The notes beneath the pieces were generated by a model. It made no database searches, was not told where the DNA came from, and saw nothing but the letters and a program-made list of their open reading frames with translations. Shown here one piece after another: positions 54,062 to 64,000 of a stretch of DNA of 64,000 nt (the first letter of the stretch is position 1; each line of letters starts with the position of its first letter). Both the position numbers and the translations under genes were made by a program. This DNA comes from Hymenopellis radicata (taxonomy: Eukaryota; Basidiomycota; Agaricomycetes; Agaricales; Physalacriaceae), in contig JADNRX010000153.1 in the NCBI GenBank assembly GCA_015501595.1, positions 1 to 64,000 of the forward strand, read 5' to 3'.

Positions 54062-55698
54062 CTAGTCATCGTCATCGTCGGGCGCCAGGCTCAGGAAGGT
54101 CTTCTTTGCGACCACAATTGGACGCCAATCTACCGCGGCCTCCTTCTCCTGCGTAAGAAGAGGGAAAATCAAATAGAGAACATCTATCTTCTCGCCCACG
54201 TACGTCTCCGTGCCGTTCTCGCCCCGCACGAGGCGTCGCTCCCGGCGATCGCCCAAATAGCGCATGATGCTGCGGTGCGCCTGGTCGTCGGTGTCGACCG
54301 CGAAGCAGAGCTCCTTGACGCTGGCGAGAACGATGGGAATGTCCAAGACGTCGTCATCCTCCTTGGGAAGCATATCCAGCTGGGGGTATAGCATGCCCAT
54401 CAACAAGAAGCGGTCTGGGTTGTCAAGGCGGACCTTGCTCACGTTCTTCAAGCGCTGGAGGAGCTGGAAGGGCACGGGAAGCGACGACAAGGATACGGAG
54501 CCGCTGGCGCCATCTCCTCCGTGGCGATATACGGAGCCGGCGAGCCAAACTGGGCGTGCCGGAGCGTGAACGCTTCGAGCTGCTCGAAAGGGATCGAGGC
54601 GAGGAGGGCGGTGAAGGAGTTGAGCGTGTCCCCGTAAATCTCTGACTCCTCAGCAAAGTCAAAGTCCCCGGGAACTCTCTGGTCTCGATTGCTAATAGAA
54701 AGGTGCGTCAGGGCGGGCACGAGGAAGTTGCTCGCGAACGCGTCGAGCTCGACAGGCATGGTATATCCCAGTTTCAACTGGGTCAACCTGGTGAGCGTAA
54801 GAGGCGGCAAAACCATCCCCCCTTCTGGCTCGAGGTAGGGCAAAGCGCCTGTTAAGTTGAGGGTCTCGAGTGTGGCGCTGCACATCTCCAACACCGCGCG
54901 TAGTTGGGTCACCGTTGGGCGAGCCTGGAAGGGCAGTCTGGAAATCGTCAGGTGCACGAGGCCCGCACAACGAAGCGGTCCCAGTCATGGTAGGTGCCTG
55001 TTAGGTTAAGATGCCGGAGGCTGGGACAAAGGGGCTCTTCCGGCGTGCCAGGGAAGAAACATGACCTAGACCGAGGAACAGACGCGGTCTGTTGACTGTA
55101 TGTGGGGGCGTCAAAGCGTGGTGAAAACTCCTGCCAGTCGTCGTACGACCTATCAATCTTGAGATTGGTGAGGTTGTCAAGTACACGTCCACGCAGGACC
55201 TCGAGGAGGATCGCGGAGTGCTTCCACATGCCGGAAGTTTCGATGCAGAGAGTATGGATGCTACATACGTAGGCGTTAGGAGTGCAGCAAGCGACTTGGT
55301 CTGGTAAAATTCCCAAGGCGGGCTGAGATCGCGAACGTTGAGGTCAATAAAAATGTGGAGGGGCTGGGTGCGCGAACGCTCGAGCATCCTTTTGGTATCG
55401 GGGAATGCGTTACGGCGGAAGCGGACCTTGCGTCTTTTGCGCATGGCGATGTCGAGAGCAGAGAGCCTTCGGTCGATGGAGTCCTCGTTGATGAGGATGC
55501 GGTTCCACAACGTGGAGTCCCTGAGCGCGATGGCCCGCCATCGGAAACAGACTTGGGCAACGCGATGGGGGACCAGCTGTCGGAGCAAACGAGAAATTTG
55601 AAGATCTCGTTGAGGACATCGTCGCAGACTATGTTCTCGATGAGAGCATCGGGATCTTGAGGAGGGCGTTTATAGGTTTCGGAACTACTTAAACTCAA
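54062..55698 (-). pseudogene. F-box protein with LRR-like C-terminus, frameshifted
   Basis: From ATG 55698 (MSLSSSETYKRPPQDPDALI) an F-box follows (VCDDVLNEIFKFLVCSDSW, then AQVCFRWRAIALRDSTLWNR in another frame). Then come short leucine-rich segments (LLEVLRGRVLDNLTNLKI, CPSLRHLNLTGTYHDWDRF, LVHLTISRLPF, ATLETLNLTGALPYLEPE, LTRLTQLKLGY, LPVPFQLLQRLKNVSKVRL). The end is acidic (FLSLAPDDDDD). Single-base shifts break the frame near 55570, 55262, 54965 and 54493; none has intron borders. As with the F-box gene at 39344, this is decay typical of an expanding family, or error-rich sequence. Confidence 0.75.
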
Positions 55699-56073
55699 TA
55701 AGCAAAAGACGCGAGCATTAAGGAGAGAGACACAAACCTGTCTGTTTGAGCAAGCGAGTCCATGACGGCAGAGCTGGGAATGGGTTGGGAGAGCTGGTAG
55801 ATAGCGGAAGATAGTTGTGTAGTGGGGAAATATCTAACTCGAGGTGCGCATTATGTAGCGGCCAGCGTTCATGGCTAACCCTGACGCGTCCAACTTCCCG
55901 AATCGTTGAACAATGGCATTGTTTTGAATGCGTCGAACAAAGGAGATCATCTCGTCCACATTTGACGCGTGAATTTGTTTTTAGAACACCCATTTGGGAC
56001 ACAATAGACTCCGGGGCAAACAGTGTGGACTCTTGAGAGAACGGCGGTTCTCGAGATGTATAATCGATAATAA
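55699..56073. other. Intergenic region
   Basis: Upstream region of the F-box relic; nothing else recognised. Confidence 0.35.
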
Positions 56074-56400
56074 TTAATCCGAGGCACAAGTGGTGGAGTT
56101 CGGCCCTTCCGTGACTGCGAGTCCGCATTCCGGATCGAATATTTGGATGTCGCAAGCATCGTTTGGTCTGCCCTCGGCGTCAGGGAGGTACAGGAGCTCT
56201 GCAAAGAACTGGTATGCCTCATCTATAGTTACAGTTAGTTGGGCCGCGGTAGAGAAGGGAATCACATACTTTGATCAGTATTGCTGTACGTATATCGCCT
56301 GCACTCCCAGCCACCATTTTCGATCCTCTCCTCCACGGCTGCACGCGTCTTCGTAGTCAGAAGTAATTTGTATATACGAGCGCCACGGCTAGGACCCGTA
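56074..56400 (-). CDS. Unrecognised 3' gene fragment
   Basis: On the minus strand a frame containing TRAAVEERIENGGWECRRYT can be spliced over a ~47-nt intron (GTATGT ... ACTATAG) to EAYQFFAELLYLPDAEGRPN and DIQIFDPECGLAVTEGPNST, ending at TAA near 56074. The intron has good ends and a CTAAC branch site, so this looks like a genuine exon pair. Upstream sequence has stops and no clear start. Function unknown. Confidence 0.35.
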
Positions 56401-56785
56401 TCAAAGCGTAGAAAGGATTTTCAGGAGACGAGCACAAGTGGTTCGTGTCCTGACTCTTTAAGTTGTCTGTCCAGGTCTTGAAAGCAAATTCAACTCCCTA
56501 ATAACCTCCATATCTTCGTTTGTAAACGAGTCCAAGCCCAGCAGTCCGAAATAAGGACGTACCGCCAAGGAATCAGGATACGTTGCTTAGGTGGTGTAGG
56601 GATTTGATCTTATTTTTTTGTTTCCCTCTCCTGCAGGAGGTTCAATCTATCTTTCTAAAGTCAAGTACGAGCGGTTCACAAGAGAAAATGAGAGTCATTG
56701 CAAGTATGCATTGTTCGAACGAAATGAATGTATTTTGTGCGCCACCTAACCAAGAATGTTCTCAGGCGTCTACCTACGACGAGCA
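56401..56785. other. Intergenic region
   Basis: Nothing recognised between the fragment above and the end of UTP22. It contains the 3' region of UTP22. Confidence 0.35.
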
Positions 56786-59700
56786 CTACTTTACCGTAAC
56801 GCTTTTGACCAACCCGCTCCCCATTCGGCTGATCTCATTCAAGACCGCCATCTCGTTGAACACGGTGAGATCCTTCCCTTTGCCCTTCTTGGCAGATTCA
56901 GGCTATAAACAGATCAGTACGACATACAAATAAAGCAAGAATAGTCAATTACTTTATCACCATAAGGAGCACTCGAGAATCCTCCCAAGACCTTGAACGG
57001 CCTCGGATCGCGCAGCGTCGGATCCCACACGGCACCAAACGTGTCTCCCCCAAGCGGATCCCAGAATATGCGGAACGTGTCCGCGTATATCCGCTGAAGA
57101 TCGCTGAAAAAGGCGTGCGCAGGATCGAATCCGATGCGCATCGGTGTGTCGTCGGCTTTTAGGTTTGAGTAGCGGCCTTGGTGGCGAGACAACAAGGACA
57201 GGTCGGCATGCACGTTTTGGTGGTACCGAGGAAGCACCAGGGGATCCAGCTTGACAAGGAAATCGTAGTCGCTCGTTGGATGGGTGAAAAGTGGCTGGGG
57301 AGAGAGATAAGTCAATGAGTCGTAGAGGGAGAGCGGTATTTACCTGGACACTCTCTCCGTCGCTTTCCACTGTCTTCAAGTGCGACCATGTTGCCGCAGC
57401 CAATGCCCGAACTCTACGAGCAACGATCGCGTCCGGTCCTTTCGATGTCCAAACTCTCCCCGCCTTATCCATCTCAGTTTTAATCGTCCACACACCGCTG
57501 GAAAGCGGCGTAGAGCTCGACTCCGCTTCTTCAGCACCGCTTTCATACAGATGCACGAACACCCCATCTTCCCACTTCCAACTCTGCAAAAAGTCCATCA
57601 CCATCGCAAACCCGCGCTCCTTACTCGCAGGGACATGAGCGCCCAACGACGAATCAGGATTCTGGTCATGGTCCCGCTCCCATCCAGGCCGCACGAAGAC
57701 ATACGCACAAAGCAACTCCACCGCTTCCTCCGAAACGTGACCGCCCAAGAGCCAGTGCGTGGCGAACCACCTCTTCACCAGACGCGTCGTACCCGAATAC
57801 GACGCGAAGACGTGGTGTAGCTTTGAGATGGCGCGATGGTGCCGCGGACTATGTATGAAGCGCCGCAGGTAGAGCTCCTTCGCTGCCACCGCCTCGTGAT
57901 ACTCGTGCCCCTTTCTCTTCTTCTCCCCAGGACGATTAATATGCCCCGTATCCGTCGTGATAACCCGGTTCAGCAAGGTCAGCTCCCGGTCATGCCATAT
58001 GTAGATGGAAAACGCCCATCCGTCAGCGGTTAGGACTTCCAAAGTGGGGTCATCATCTTCGCCTCCTGCGTGACCCACGACGACAGAAGCTGTCAGACCG
58101 TCGACCGCGTTCATCAGGTTCGCAGCTATGCGCTCGAAGAATGCGAGCTTTACTTTTTTTATGGCCTGCAGATCGTCGGGCCATTGCGCTGACTTTTCGA
58201 ATTGGACGATGAGAGGCATGGGGTGGATGTACGAGGCGTTTGGCGGGAGCGAGGAGAGCCGAGGGACGGGGCTGAAGGTGCTGGTGTGTCGCAGGTGAGG
58301 AGAGATGGGGGTAAAGTTGAGAATGTGAAGAAGGAGCTCCTCTTCGGGAAGGGATTTGATACTCTTCACGAGACCGTCAAACGCGGTGAGAGCGCCTTTG
58401 AAGCCTACTGGGAGTTTCGAGTCTGTGTACATCTTTGAAAGAGGCTCAGGCAGGCGAATGAGAGCATCGTAGGACGAATGCCACGATTGTGCCTCTTTCA
58501 CGCCAAAGTGGATATCCAAGAGGTGTCTCACAACCTGCACAGGCAGGTGCGATTTCTCGTCGGCGGTCTTCACGTCCCAAACAACGCTTTCGAGGATTTT
58601 GCCGTCTTTGAACATGCGAAGTTCAGCCTTTTCGCCCCAGAGCTCGCGGAACTGCGCTGCGTTGTTCGGATCGGGGTCTTTGGCGTCGGGACCATGGTCA
58701 ACCTGGCGGAAGGCATGCTCTGGATCATAGACGAGACCAATAAAGAGAATATTGGGATTCGAAGGGAGGGCTTGGGAGAGAGGACGTGAGGGCGGCGTAG
58801 GATGAAGGAAGGTCAGAACTTTGGTTCTGTTTCCAAGCCCGTGGCGTAGCCGGGAGGACATGGCGGCGAGGAGAGCGTTATGCCGTGAGCCATGGTCTAA
58901 TATGGCGTGTACGTCTATGTCATGTAACATTGACGAGGATAGGTCTATGCGGACAACGGCGTCGAATCGAGTGCAGAGGGTACGCCGCTCTTGAAGGAAG
59001 GCCTCTGAAAAAGGATCCAGAGAAGAAGTTGTGGCGAGCACATTGAGGGTTTTCTTAGCCTCGTATCGAAGCTATGGTCAACAAATTAAATTGAATGCCC
59101 TAAGCATGATACCGAACAACGTACCAAATCCAGGGAGCCGATTGGAACATCAGCAAGGAGATTTACTTTTGAAGACGAGTCGACAAAAACCGCCGGATGA
59201 TGTTCCTCGTACTCGCTCGGAGAATACTACCTGGCAATGAGTTCCCAAGAATGGGAATAGAACAAAAATCGTACAAGATGGCCTTCCTTAGTCTTTACGA
59301 ACACCGGCTGTTTCTCCCAATCGTGTGTACCTATGAATAGTCAGTTTCAACAATAAACCAGCGAAAGCAAATCGATCAACCAAGGAAATCGAGAGCCGCT
59401 TTGAATAGTTGGTATGAGCTGAGACCCCTGCCGAGAGGCTTGCGTTTCGATTTCCCGGTTACTTCTGCTCCTTCTATCAACACTCCGAGTAGAGACGCCC
59501 ACCAAGGGCCTTTGCCTTCGAACCCGTGAACCTGCATCCCGGATCCTTCGGAGAAACCGCGCTGGTTTGCCCATACTCGTAAGAGAGATAACGCGTCTGT
59601 AAATGCGGGGGCCTCTTGCTGCCACTTATGTACAGCAAGAAGATGCGCTGGAGGGGTTAACGCAGTAAGGATGGCAGTATTATACAAGGGAGTAGGAGGG

Positions 59701-60732
59701 CGCGCATCGGATGAATGTACGTTGCAATTAGACGGTGATAGCCGCTTAAGAGCGAGGGGTGAGGTCGGGGAGAGGATGGGGATAATGAAGATTTCTGGCT
59801 TGGAGGTGCTCTGACGCGGCTGCACGACGAGTCGTGTAAGACGGGGATTATCAGCGTGCGACTGATAAGCGCAATCAGCGTCAAGACCGCTCTTCTTGTC
59901 ACAAATAGCAGCGGCCAGTTTCGCGAGATAGAAAGCCCGTTTATGAAAGAATCTCCCATTTAGATAGTCCTTTTCTTGAAAGAGACTCTGCTTGACATAA
60001 GGACAGACTTGGTCAAGCAAATTGGGAAACTCACATCCGGCATCTCAACTGCAATATCAATTCCCCAACTTCTGCCATCCATTCCTTTTACAGAGGTTTT
60101 GTTATTCCAGCTGCCTACGAGGGTAATGTTGCTCGGCGGTTCAAAGGCAACCTTCCAATTCGAGTCTTCAGATGGTAGTGGAACAGAGTAAGGAACAGAT
60201 ATGCCTTTTTTAAGTAAAGGTCGGGCAGCCTCTAGAGGTTGGGTGGGTGGAGATGAGGGAACGTTGTTGAGACATTTATGGAGGGACATGAGGAATGGTT
60301 CAAGGGAAGCTTTTTGTTTCTCTTTCGGGCGGACGTTGGGGAGCAGTTCATCAATCTAAACGAGGTTCAAGGATTATCCAAGTTCATAAGGATCTTGCAC
60401 GCACCTGCATCTTAAACGTCGACGAGCGATACAGATCTCCAGCCTCTCTCATCTCTCGTACTTCTACCCCAGTGGGCGGTTTACTGGGTTTACTACTGGA
60501 TGGGCCCTCTTCAACATCCATCGGCGCCGGTGCAGATACACCACCCCATTCTTCCTCTTCATCGGCTGCATTTTCGCTGTTCTCACTCTCCTCTTCGCTG
60601 CCATGTGATGGTACGGGAGAGACTTTACGGGCCTTGAGAGTCCAGTTGAGTTTAACAAACAATCGTTGATAGCAGACATACCTTCCCCGGCTGGGACTCG
60701 TTTTCCCGTTTTCGTTTGAGATTAGCAGCCAT
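56786..60732 (-). CDS. UTP22: U3 snoRNP-associated protein Utp22 (Nrap/NOL6 family)
   Basis: A nucleolar protein of the small-subunit processome, needed for 18S rRNA maturation. The start is ATG 60732 (MAANLKRKRENESQPGK, basic, then an acidic linker SEEESENSENAADEEEEWGG). Next: REMREAGDLYRSSTFKMQ, VSVPYSVPLPSEDSNWKVAF-like Nrap core (PPSNITLVGSWNNKT, IDIAVEMPD), FHKRAFYLAKLAAAI, ALSLLRVWANQRGF, SYQLFKAALDFLG, and in the large central exon VRIDLSSSM, FIGLVYDPEHAFRQVDHGP, FRELWGEKAELRMFKDG and VELLCAYVFV. The C-terminus has FFSDLQRIYADTFRIFWDPL and RPFKVLGGFSSAPYGDK, then a last exon ending SGLVKSVTVK at TAG 56786-56788. Several ~50-nt introns; no frameshift found. Length is ~1,150 residues, as usual for Utp22. 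Confidence 0.93.
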
Positions 60733-61082
60733 GAAGGAAGGGAATGAAAATTTGCACAGCCACCGATCAACGGAAATATGATGACCGTTTTGGAATACGA
60801 TCTCCTGTCCTTTTTAAGATGTTTCTCTCCTCCCTCATGCCACCTTCACGGAAATACGATTATTCAATCTTCGTTGCCCAACGAAACAGGAGAATGATAG
60901 ATCACTATCTCCCAAATCTGCGTCCCACTGCCGAAGCCGTGCCTACGCGTCACTGGGCTGGCTGATTGGACTTGAATTGAACTGCCTTCGGAGCGAATAC
61001 ATTTCCGTCGTCAGCAGGTTACGCGTTCTACGGTATAAATGAACAAGTCGCGAATACTATCGTTCTCTGTCTTTTCTTTACC
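60733..61082. promoter_or_regulatory. Divergent promoter region, UTP22 and SDR
   Basis: 350 bases separate two divergently transcribed genes. A TATAAAT at 61034-61040 lies ~43 bases before the dehydrogenase ATG on the plus strand. No comparable box is clear for UTP22, as expected for a housekeeping gene. Confidence 0.5.
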
Positions 61083-63543
61083 ATGGGCGTCACTTCCATC
61101 TTCAAGCAGCAATTTCCAGCAGATACAAAGTACACTGCGGACGACGTGCCCGATCTCTCTGGCAAGGTCGTCCTAATCACTGGAGGAAACTGCGGAATTG
61201 GCTTTGAGACTGCCAAGGTTCGTGCACCTCCGTCTACCTTTCGAGAGTCTTTTATTTAGAGGGCATGTATAATACAGTATTATACTTGGGGAGGTCCATC
61301 CGTCTGCAAGACCGCGGCCGCTTATTAAGTGCACAGCCACTCAATCATTGACGCACCTTGATACTTTACCTTCGACTAGCACTTTAGGCCTTTCCGACTG
61401 TATTTAGTGATAGCATTAGTATAAATACAATATAAACATATTCTGACATTCCTGAGGTACACGCAGAGGGTAATAGTCCCAAAACTGCTGAATTAGTGTT
61501 GTCGGCGGATGCGGAGGGTGACACTTGACGCGCTTCGTCACGTTGAGTCACACTTATCGTGGTCATTCTGAGGTCGATCTGCGGAACGAATTTGCCAAAG
61601 CTCCACCGCTCTGATAGCTCTGATAATTTGCAGATTTAATTTTCAACTCAAACTACAGGTATTGTTAGGTTCTTGACCCTCTCGGAAGCCCGCCACTTTG
61701 CGATCTCACACTCAACGCAATACTGCCACTGGTGAGCTCGAGCTAGAACCTAACAGAACCCGTACAATACTATCAATTTCAACTTCCGACACTAAAATTC
61801 GCTATCAGCAATACCCTTACTGGACTTCCGGAAAATAATGGGAATCGCCGAAATCTTTTTGGGGTCATCCCAAATAGGCAAGTGCACACGTTCCCGCTTC
61901 TGAGCGCGTATCGACAACCATGACTGTCATTGCCAATGACGAGGAGATGTATGACACTGAGAATAGTGATATACTGTAAGAATTATATGCATAAAAAAGC
62001 AAGCTAGTGCATGGTCCGCTTGTATTTTCTAAGAACATGTGATTGTGCCCTGGCGGCCTTCCAGCACGCTACTTTTGTAAATTACAGGTCGAGACGTTGA
62101 TTTCCCATTCTGCAGTTGTCTAATTGACTCCTGGGAGCGACAAGAGGCAAGACGCTGGCTCCAGAACGTTGCAAATGCGTAGATGCCCTAATTCGGTCGA
62201 GCTGGAAAAACTTTCGATCATTCCCATTATTTTCCGGAAACCCAGTAAGAAGATAAATCGATGGGCAGCTTCTCAGAGGCGATCACCTGGAACAAATATC
62301 ACCAAACAACACGGGCTAGTAGGCCAATGGACCTCCCCAATTATTATAATACAATGTATAGGCTCTTTTGAAACGCAACGCCAAGGTGTATATCGCCTGT
62401 CGAGATGAGAAGAAAGCCGGTGACGCCATCGCACGACTGTCGACGGAATGTGATGGAAAGGTGGCCCTGTTTCATCCATTGAACCTCTCCAATCTTTCTG
62501 CCATTAAAGCCTCCGCGGAATCTTTCCTAACGTATACTCGAACACTTGCAGAGTTTCTCCATCTAACGCTCTCTCCAGCAAGGAGCCTGAACTGCATATC
62601 TTGTTCAACAATGCGTGCGTTGAAGCCGTCTCTCATTTCCAGCTCCCGCTGATGCATTTTTAGTGGTGTTATGGAACCACCCAAAGAACAACTGACGGAC
62701 GATGGGTACGATCAAACATTAGGCGTCAACCTCCTGGGTACGTTCCCATTAGTTACCCGTCAACTTGAAGGAGGCACTGATTTCGACGCCCTTCCAGGTC
62801 CATTCTACTTCACTACGCTCATCCTCCCGGCCCTCCTCGTTGGGGCCTCATCTTCCCCTGAAAAATCGGCGCGTATAGTTAATACGTCGTCCTTGGCCTC
62901 CGAATTAGCCTCAAAGATCGACTACGATGCCTTTAAGGACGGCCCCAGACGCAAGAAGTTAGGCCTTGAGGCGCTGTACAATCAGAGTAAATTTGTACGT
63001 GTCTCGTCGTCTCATGCTCGTTCTGCTATTCACGCTGGCATTCTAGGGAATTACAGTATTCTCGAACGAGCTTGCGCGGCGGTATGGGGATAAGGGCGTT
63101 ATTTCGACAGCTGTAAACCCTGGTGCGTTCACCCACGTATCTCTCTCTCTGTCTCCATGCATGCGTATTGATATACGCACAGGGACTATACAAACCGAGT
63201 TGCAGCGCACGCTTACTGGGGTGAAGAAGAAGATTGTTGTAAGATTCCAACTTTGCCTTTCATGAACTTCCTGAATGACACCCTCCTTTAGTCCAAGCTT
63301 GTGTACCCAGTCGAGTATGGCGCTTTGACGCAACTCTACGCCGGCACTTCACCTGAGGGGAAGGACTTCAATGGAAAGGTAAACGACCTCTTGCTCTAAG
63401 TTTTTAGCGAAAATGACGTACTTTCCCATTAGTATCTTGGCCCTTGGGCGCGCCTCTTTCCGGGGAATCCTGTTGCTCAGTGCGAGAAGACAGGCTCGGA
63501 ATTGTGGGAGTTCCTCGAGAAGGAGACGGTCAATGTTGTATGA
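61083..63543 (+). CDS. Short-chain dehydrogenase/reductase (retinol dehydrogenase-like)
   Basis: An NAD(P)-dependent oxidoreductase of the classical/extended SDR type common in fungi; substrate unknown. Exon 1 (61083-61217) encodes LSGKVVLITGGNCGIGFETA (Rossmann glycine motif). Exon 2 starts at 62361 (ALLKRNAKVYIACRDEKKAG, DGKVALFHPLNLSNLSAIKA). Later exons: EPELHILFNNAGVMEPP, GPFYFTTLILPALL, ARIVNTSSLASELASK (catalytic Ser), LEALYNQSKF (YxxxK), ELARRYGDKGVISTAVNP, GTIQTELQRTL, VEYGALTQLYAGTSPEGKDF and YLGPWARLFPGNP, with TGA 63541-63543. Six ~50-nt introns are normal. The first intron is 1,143 nt because a hAT-like element lies inside it. Active-site residues are complete and no frameshift is needed. 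Confidence 0.9.
61286..62341. mobile_element. hAT-like non-autonomous element within an intron
   Basis: The left end reads TTGGGGAGGTCCAT and the right end, inverted, ATTGGGGAGGTCCAT. Flanks TATTATAC (61278-61285) and TATTATAA (62342-62349) match at 7 of 8 positions. The ends resemble the CAAGGGGGTTCCA ends of the element at 24307-25363. Removing it leaves an 80-odd-nt intron with intact donor (GTTCGT) and acceptor (TATAG). It contains an inner inverted-repeat element (61816-62249). No transposase. Confidence 0.7.
61816..62249. repeat. Inner inverted-repeat element, 434 bp
   Basis: CTTACTGG...TTCCGGAAAATAATGGGAAT at 61816-61844 recurs inverted at ~62220-62249, with ~40 bp arms. No target duplication was recognised, so it may be a nested MITE or subterminal structure of the surrounding element. 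Confidence 0.55.
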
Positions 63544-63608
63544 GGAGAGTCATTACAGATAACAATCTCTTGTTTTTCATGTCTCGATGCAGAACCTGCT
63601 TAGACACC

Positions 63609-64000
63609 TCAAGGTTCAAATGAGCGGCTTACCGAGTGTGTATAAGACCGTACGCGATGGTATTGGCTCTCACGCCGAACGGATCCCACTCTTTCGCGAT
63701 AGTCTTGGTGAGACCGACAACGGCCGCCTTGGCCGCAGCGTAGTTCGCCTGGCCGACGTTCCCATTGAAGCCCCGATGTCGCAGAGATGTTTATTATCGA
63801 GCGGTTCTCTCTTGCTTCCGGCTTGACGCGGAAATACGGCGCTGCTTGGCGGATAAGCCTGAAAGGCGCGCGGACGTGGATCTTGAGGATAATGTCGAAC
63901 GTCTCGTCGGGCGTGGTGTAGCATCTTGTCAAAAGTGAATCCAGCGTTGTTGATGATGTGGTTTATTTTGCCGTATGTTCTGAGAGACGTATGGGTTAAC
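63609..64000 (-). CDS. Short-chain dehydrogenase (FabG-like), partial, frameshifted
   Basis: The gene enters from beyond the right edge on the minus strand: KINHIINNAGFTFDKMLHH, then PDETFDIILKIHVRAPFRLI, RSIINISATSGL, GNVGQANYAAAKAAVVGLTK (YxxxK) and WDPFGVRANTIAYGLIHTR before a probable donor (GTAAGC). This matches the 3-oxoacyl-ACP reductase-like SDR branch, distinct from the gene at 61083. Two one-base shifts are needed to read it: near 63915 (MLHH to PDETFD) and near 63765 (an extra A between SGL and GNVG). The N-terminal Rossmann motif lies outside the window. It converges tail-to-tail with the neighbouring SDR gene. Confidence 0.7.

Noticed and set aside
1..64000. CRISPR array, bacterial operon or phage features
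   Set aside because: Intron-rich eukaryotic genes throughout; no regularly spaced short repeats with unique spacers.

Overview
This is nuclear DNA from a filamentous basidiomycete, most likely a mushroom-forming Agaricomycete. The evidence is genes cut by many introns of about 47-60 nt with GT...AG ends, two F-box genes of mushroom type, an expanded AAA-ATPase-like family member, small secreted proteins with an arginine-rich GLxP-type pro-region, chromovirus and Copia retrotransposons, and several hAT families. No species can be named from the sequence.

Layout. Positions 1-4,500 hold a secreted GMC oxidoreductase and a small secreted cysteine-rich protein, both on the minus strand. Positions 5,485-31,000 are a nested transposon block: a 2.3-kb hAT element carrying small TA-flanked MITEs; a 1.0-kb element with ~145-bp inverted repeats; a full-length 5.2-kb hAT with its transposase gene, sitting inside an unidentified 592-codon ORF; a Ty3/gypsy chromovirus whose integrase is split by another hAT; and a Copia element with two apparently identical 291-bp LTRs, one of them split by a further hAT that carries three MITEs. 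Positions 31,000-41,100 carry a decayed AAA-ATPase-like gene, two diverged copies of a secreted-protein gene, inositol-pentakisphosphate 2-kinase and a broken F-box gene. Positions 41,394-64,000 are the most gene-like part: a secreted carboxylesterase, an MFS transporter with a SINE in a micro-exon, a CD39-type nucleoside phosphatase, a MULE transposase fragment, a minisatellite, a gene with three homeodomain-like units, a small coiled-coil gene, a second broken F-box gene, UTP22 (ribosome biogenesis), and two short-chain dehydrogenases.

The single-copy genes do not form one pathway. The strongest result is mobile-element biology. Four hAT insertions have perfect 8-bp target duplications and a fifth has a 7/8 match. 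Their nesting gives a relative chronology, and removing them restores a reading frame (18.5/11.5 kb), an integrase (20.7/19.6 kb) or an LTR (24.3/25.4 kb). A tRNA-related SINE has landed exactly on a 16-nt coding exon of the transporter. Several host genes carry isolated one-base frameshifts while the long transposon ORFs are clean; this is either gene decay or sequence error and must be settled before those genes are called dead.
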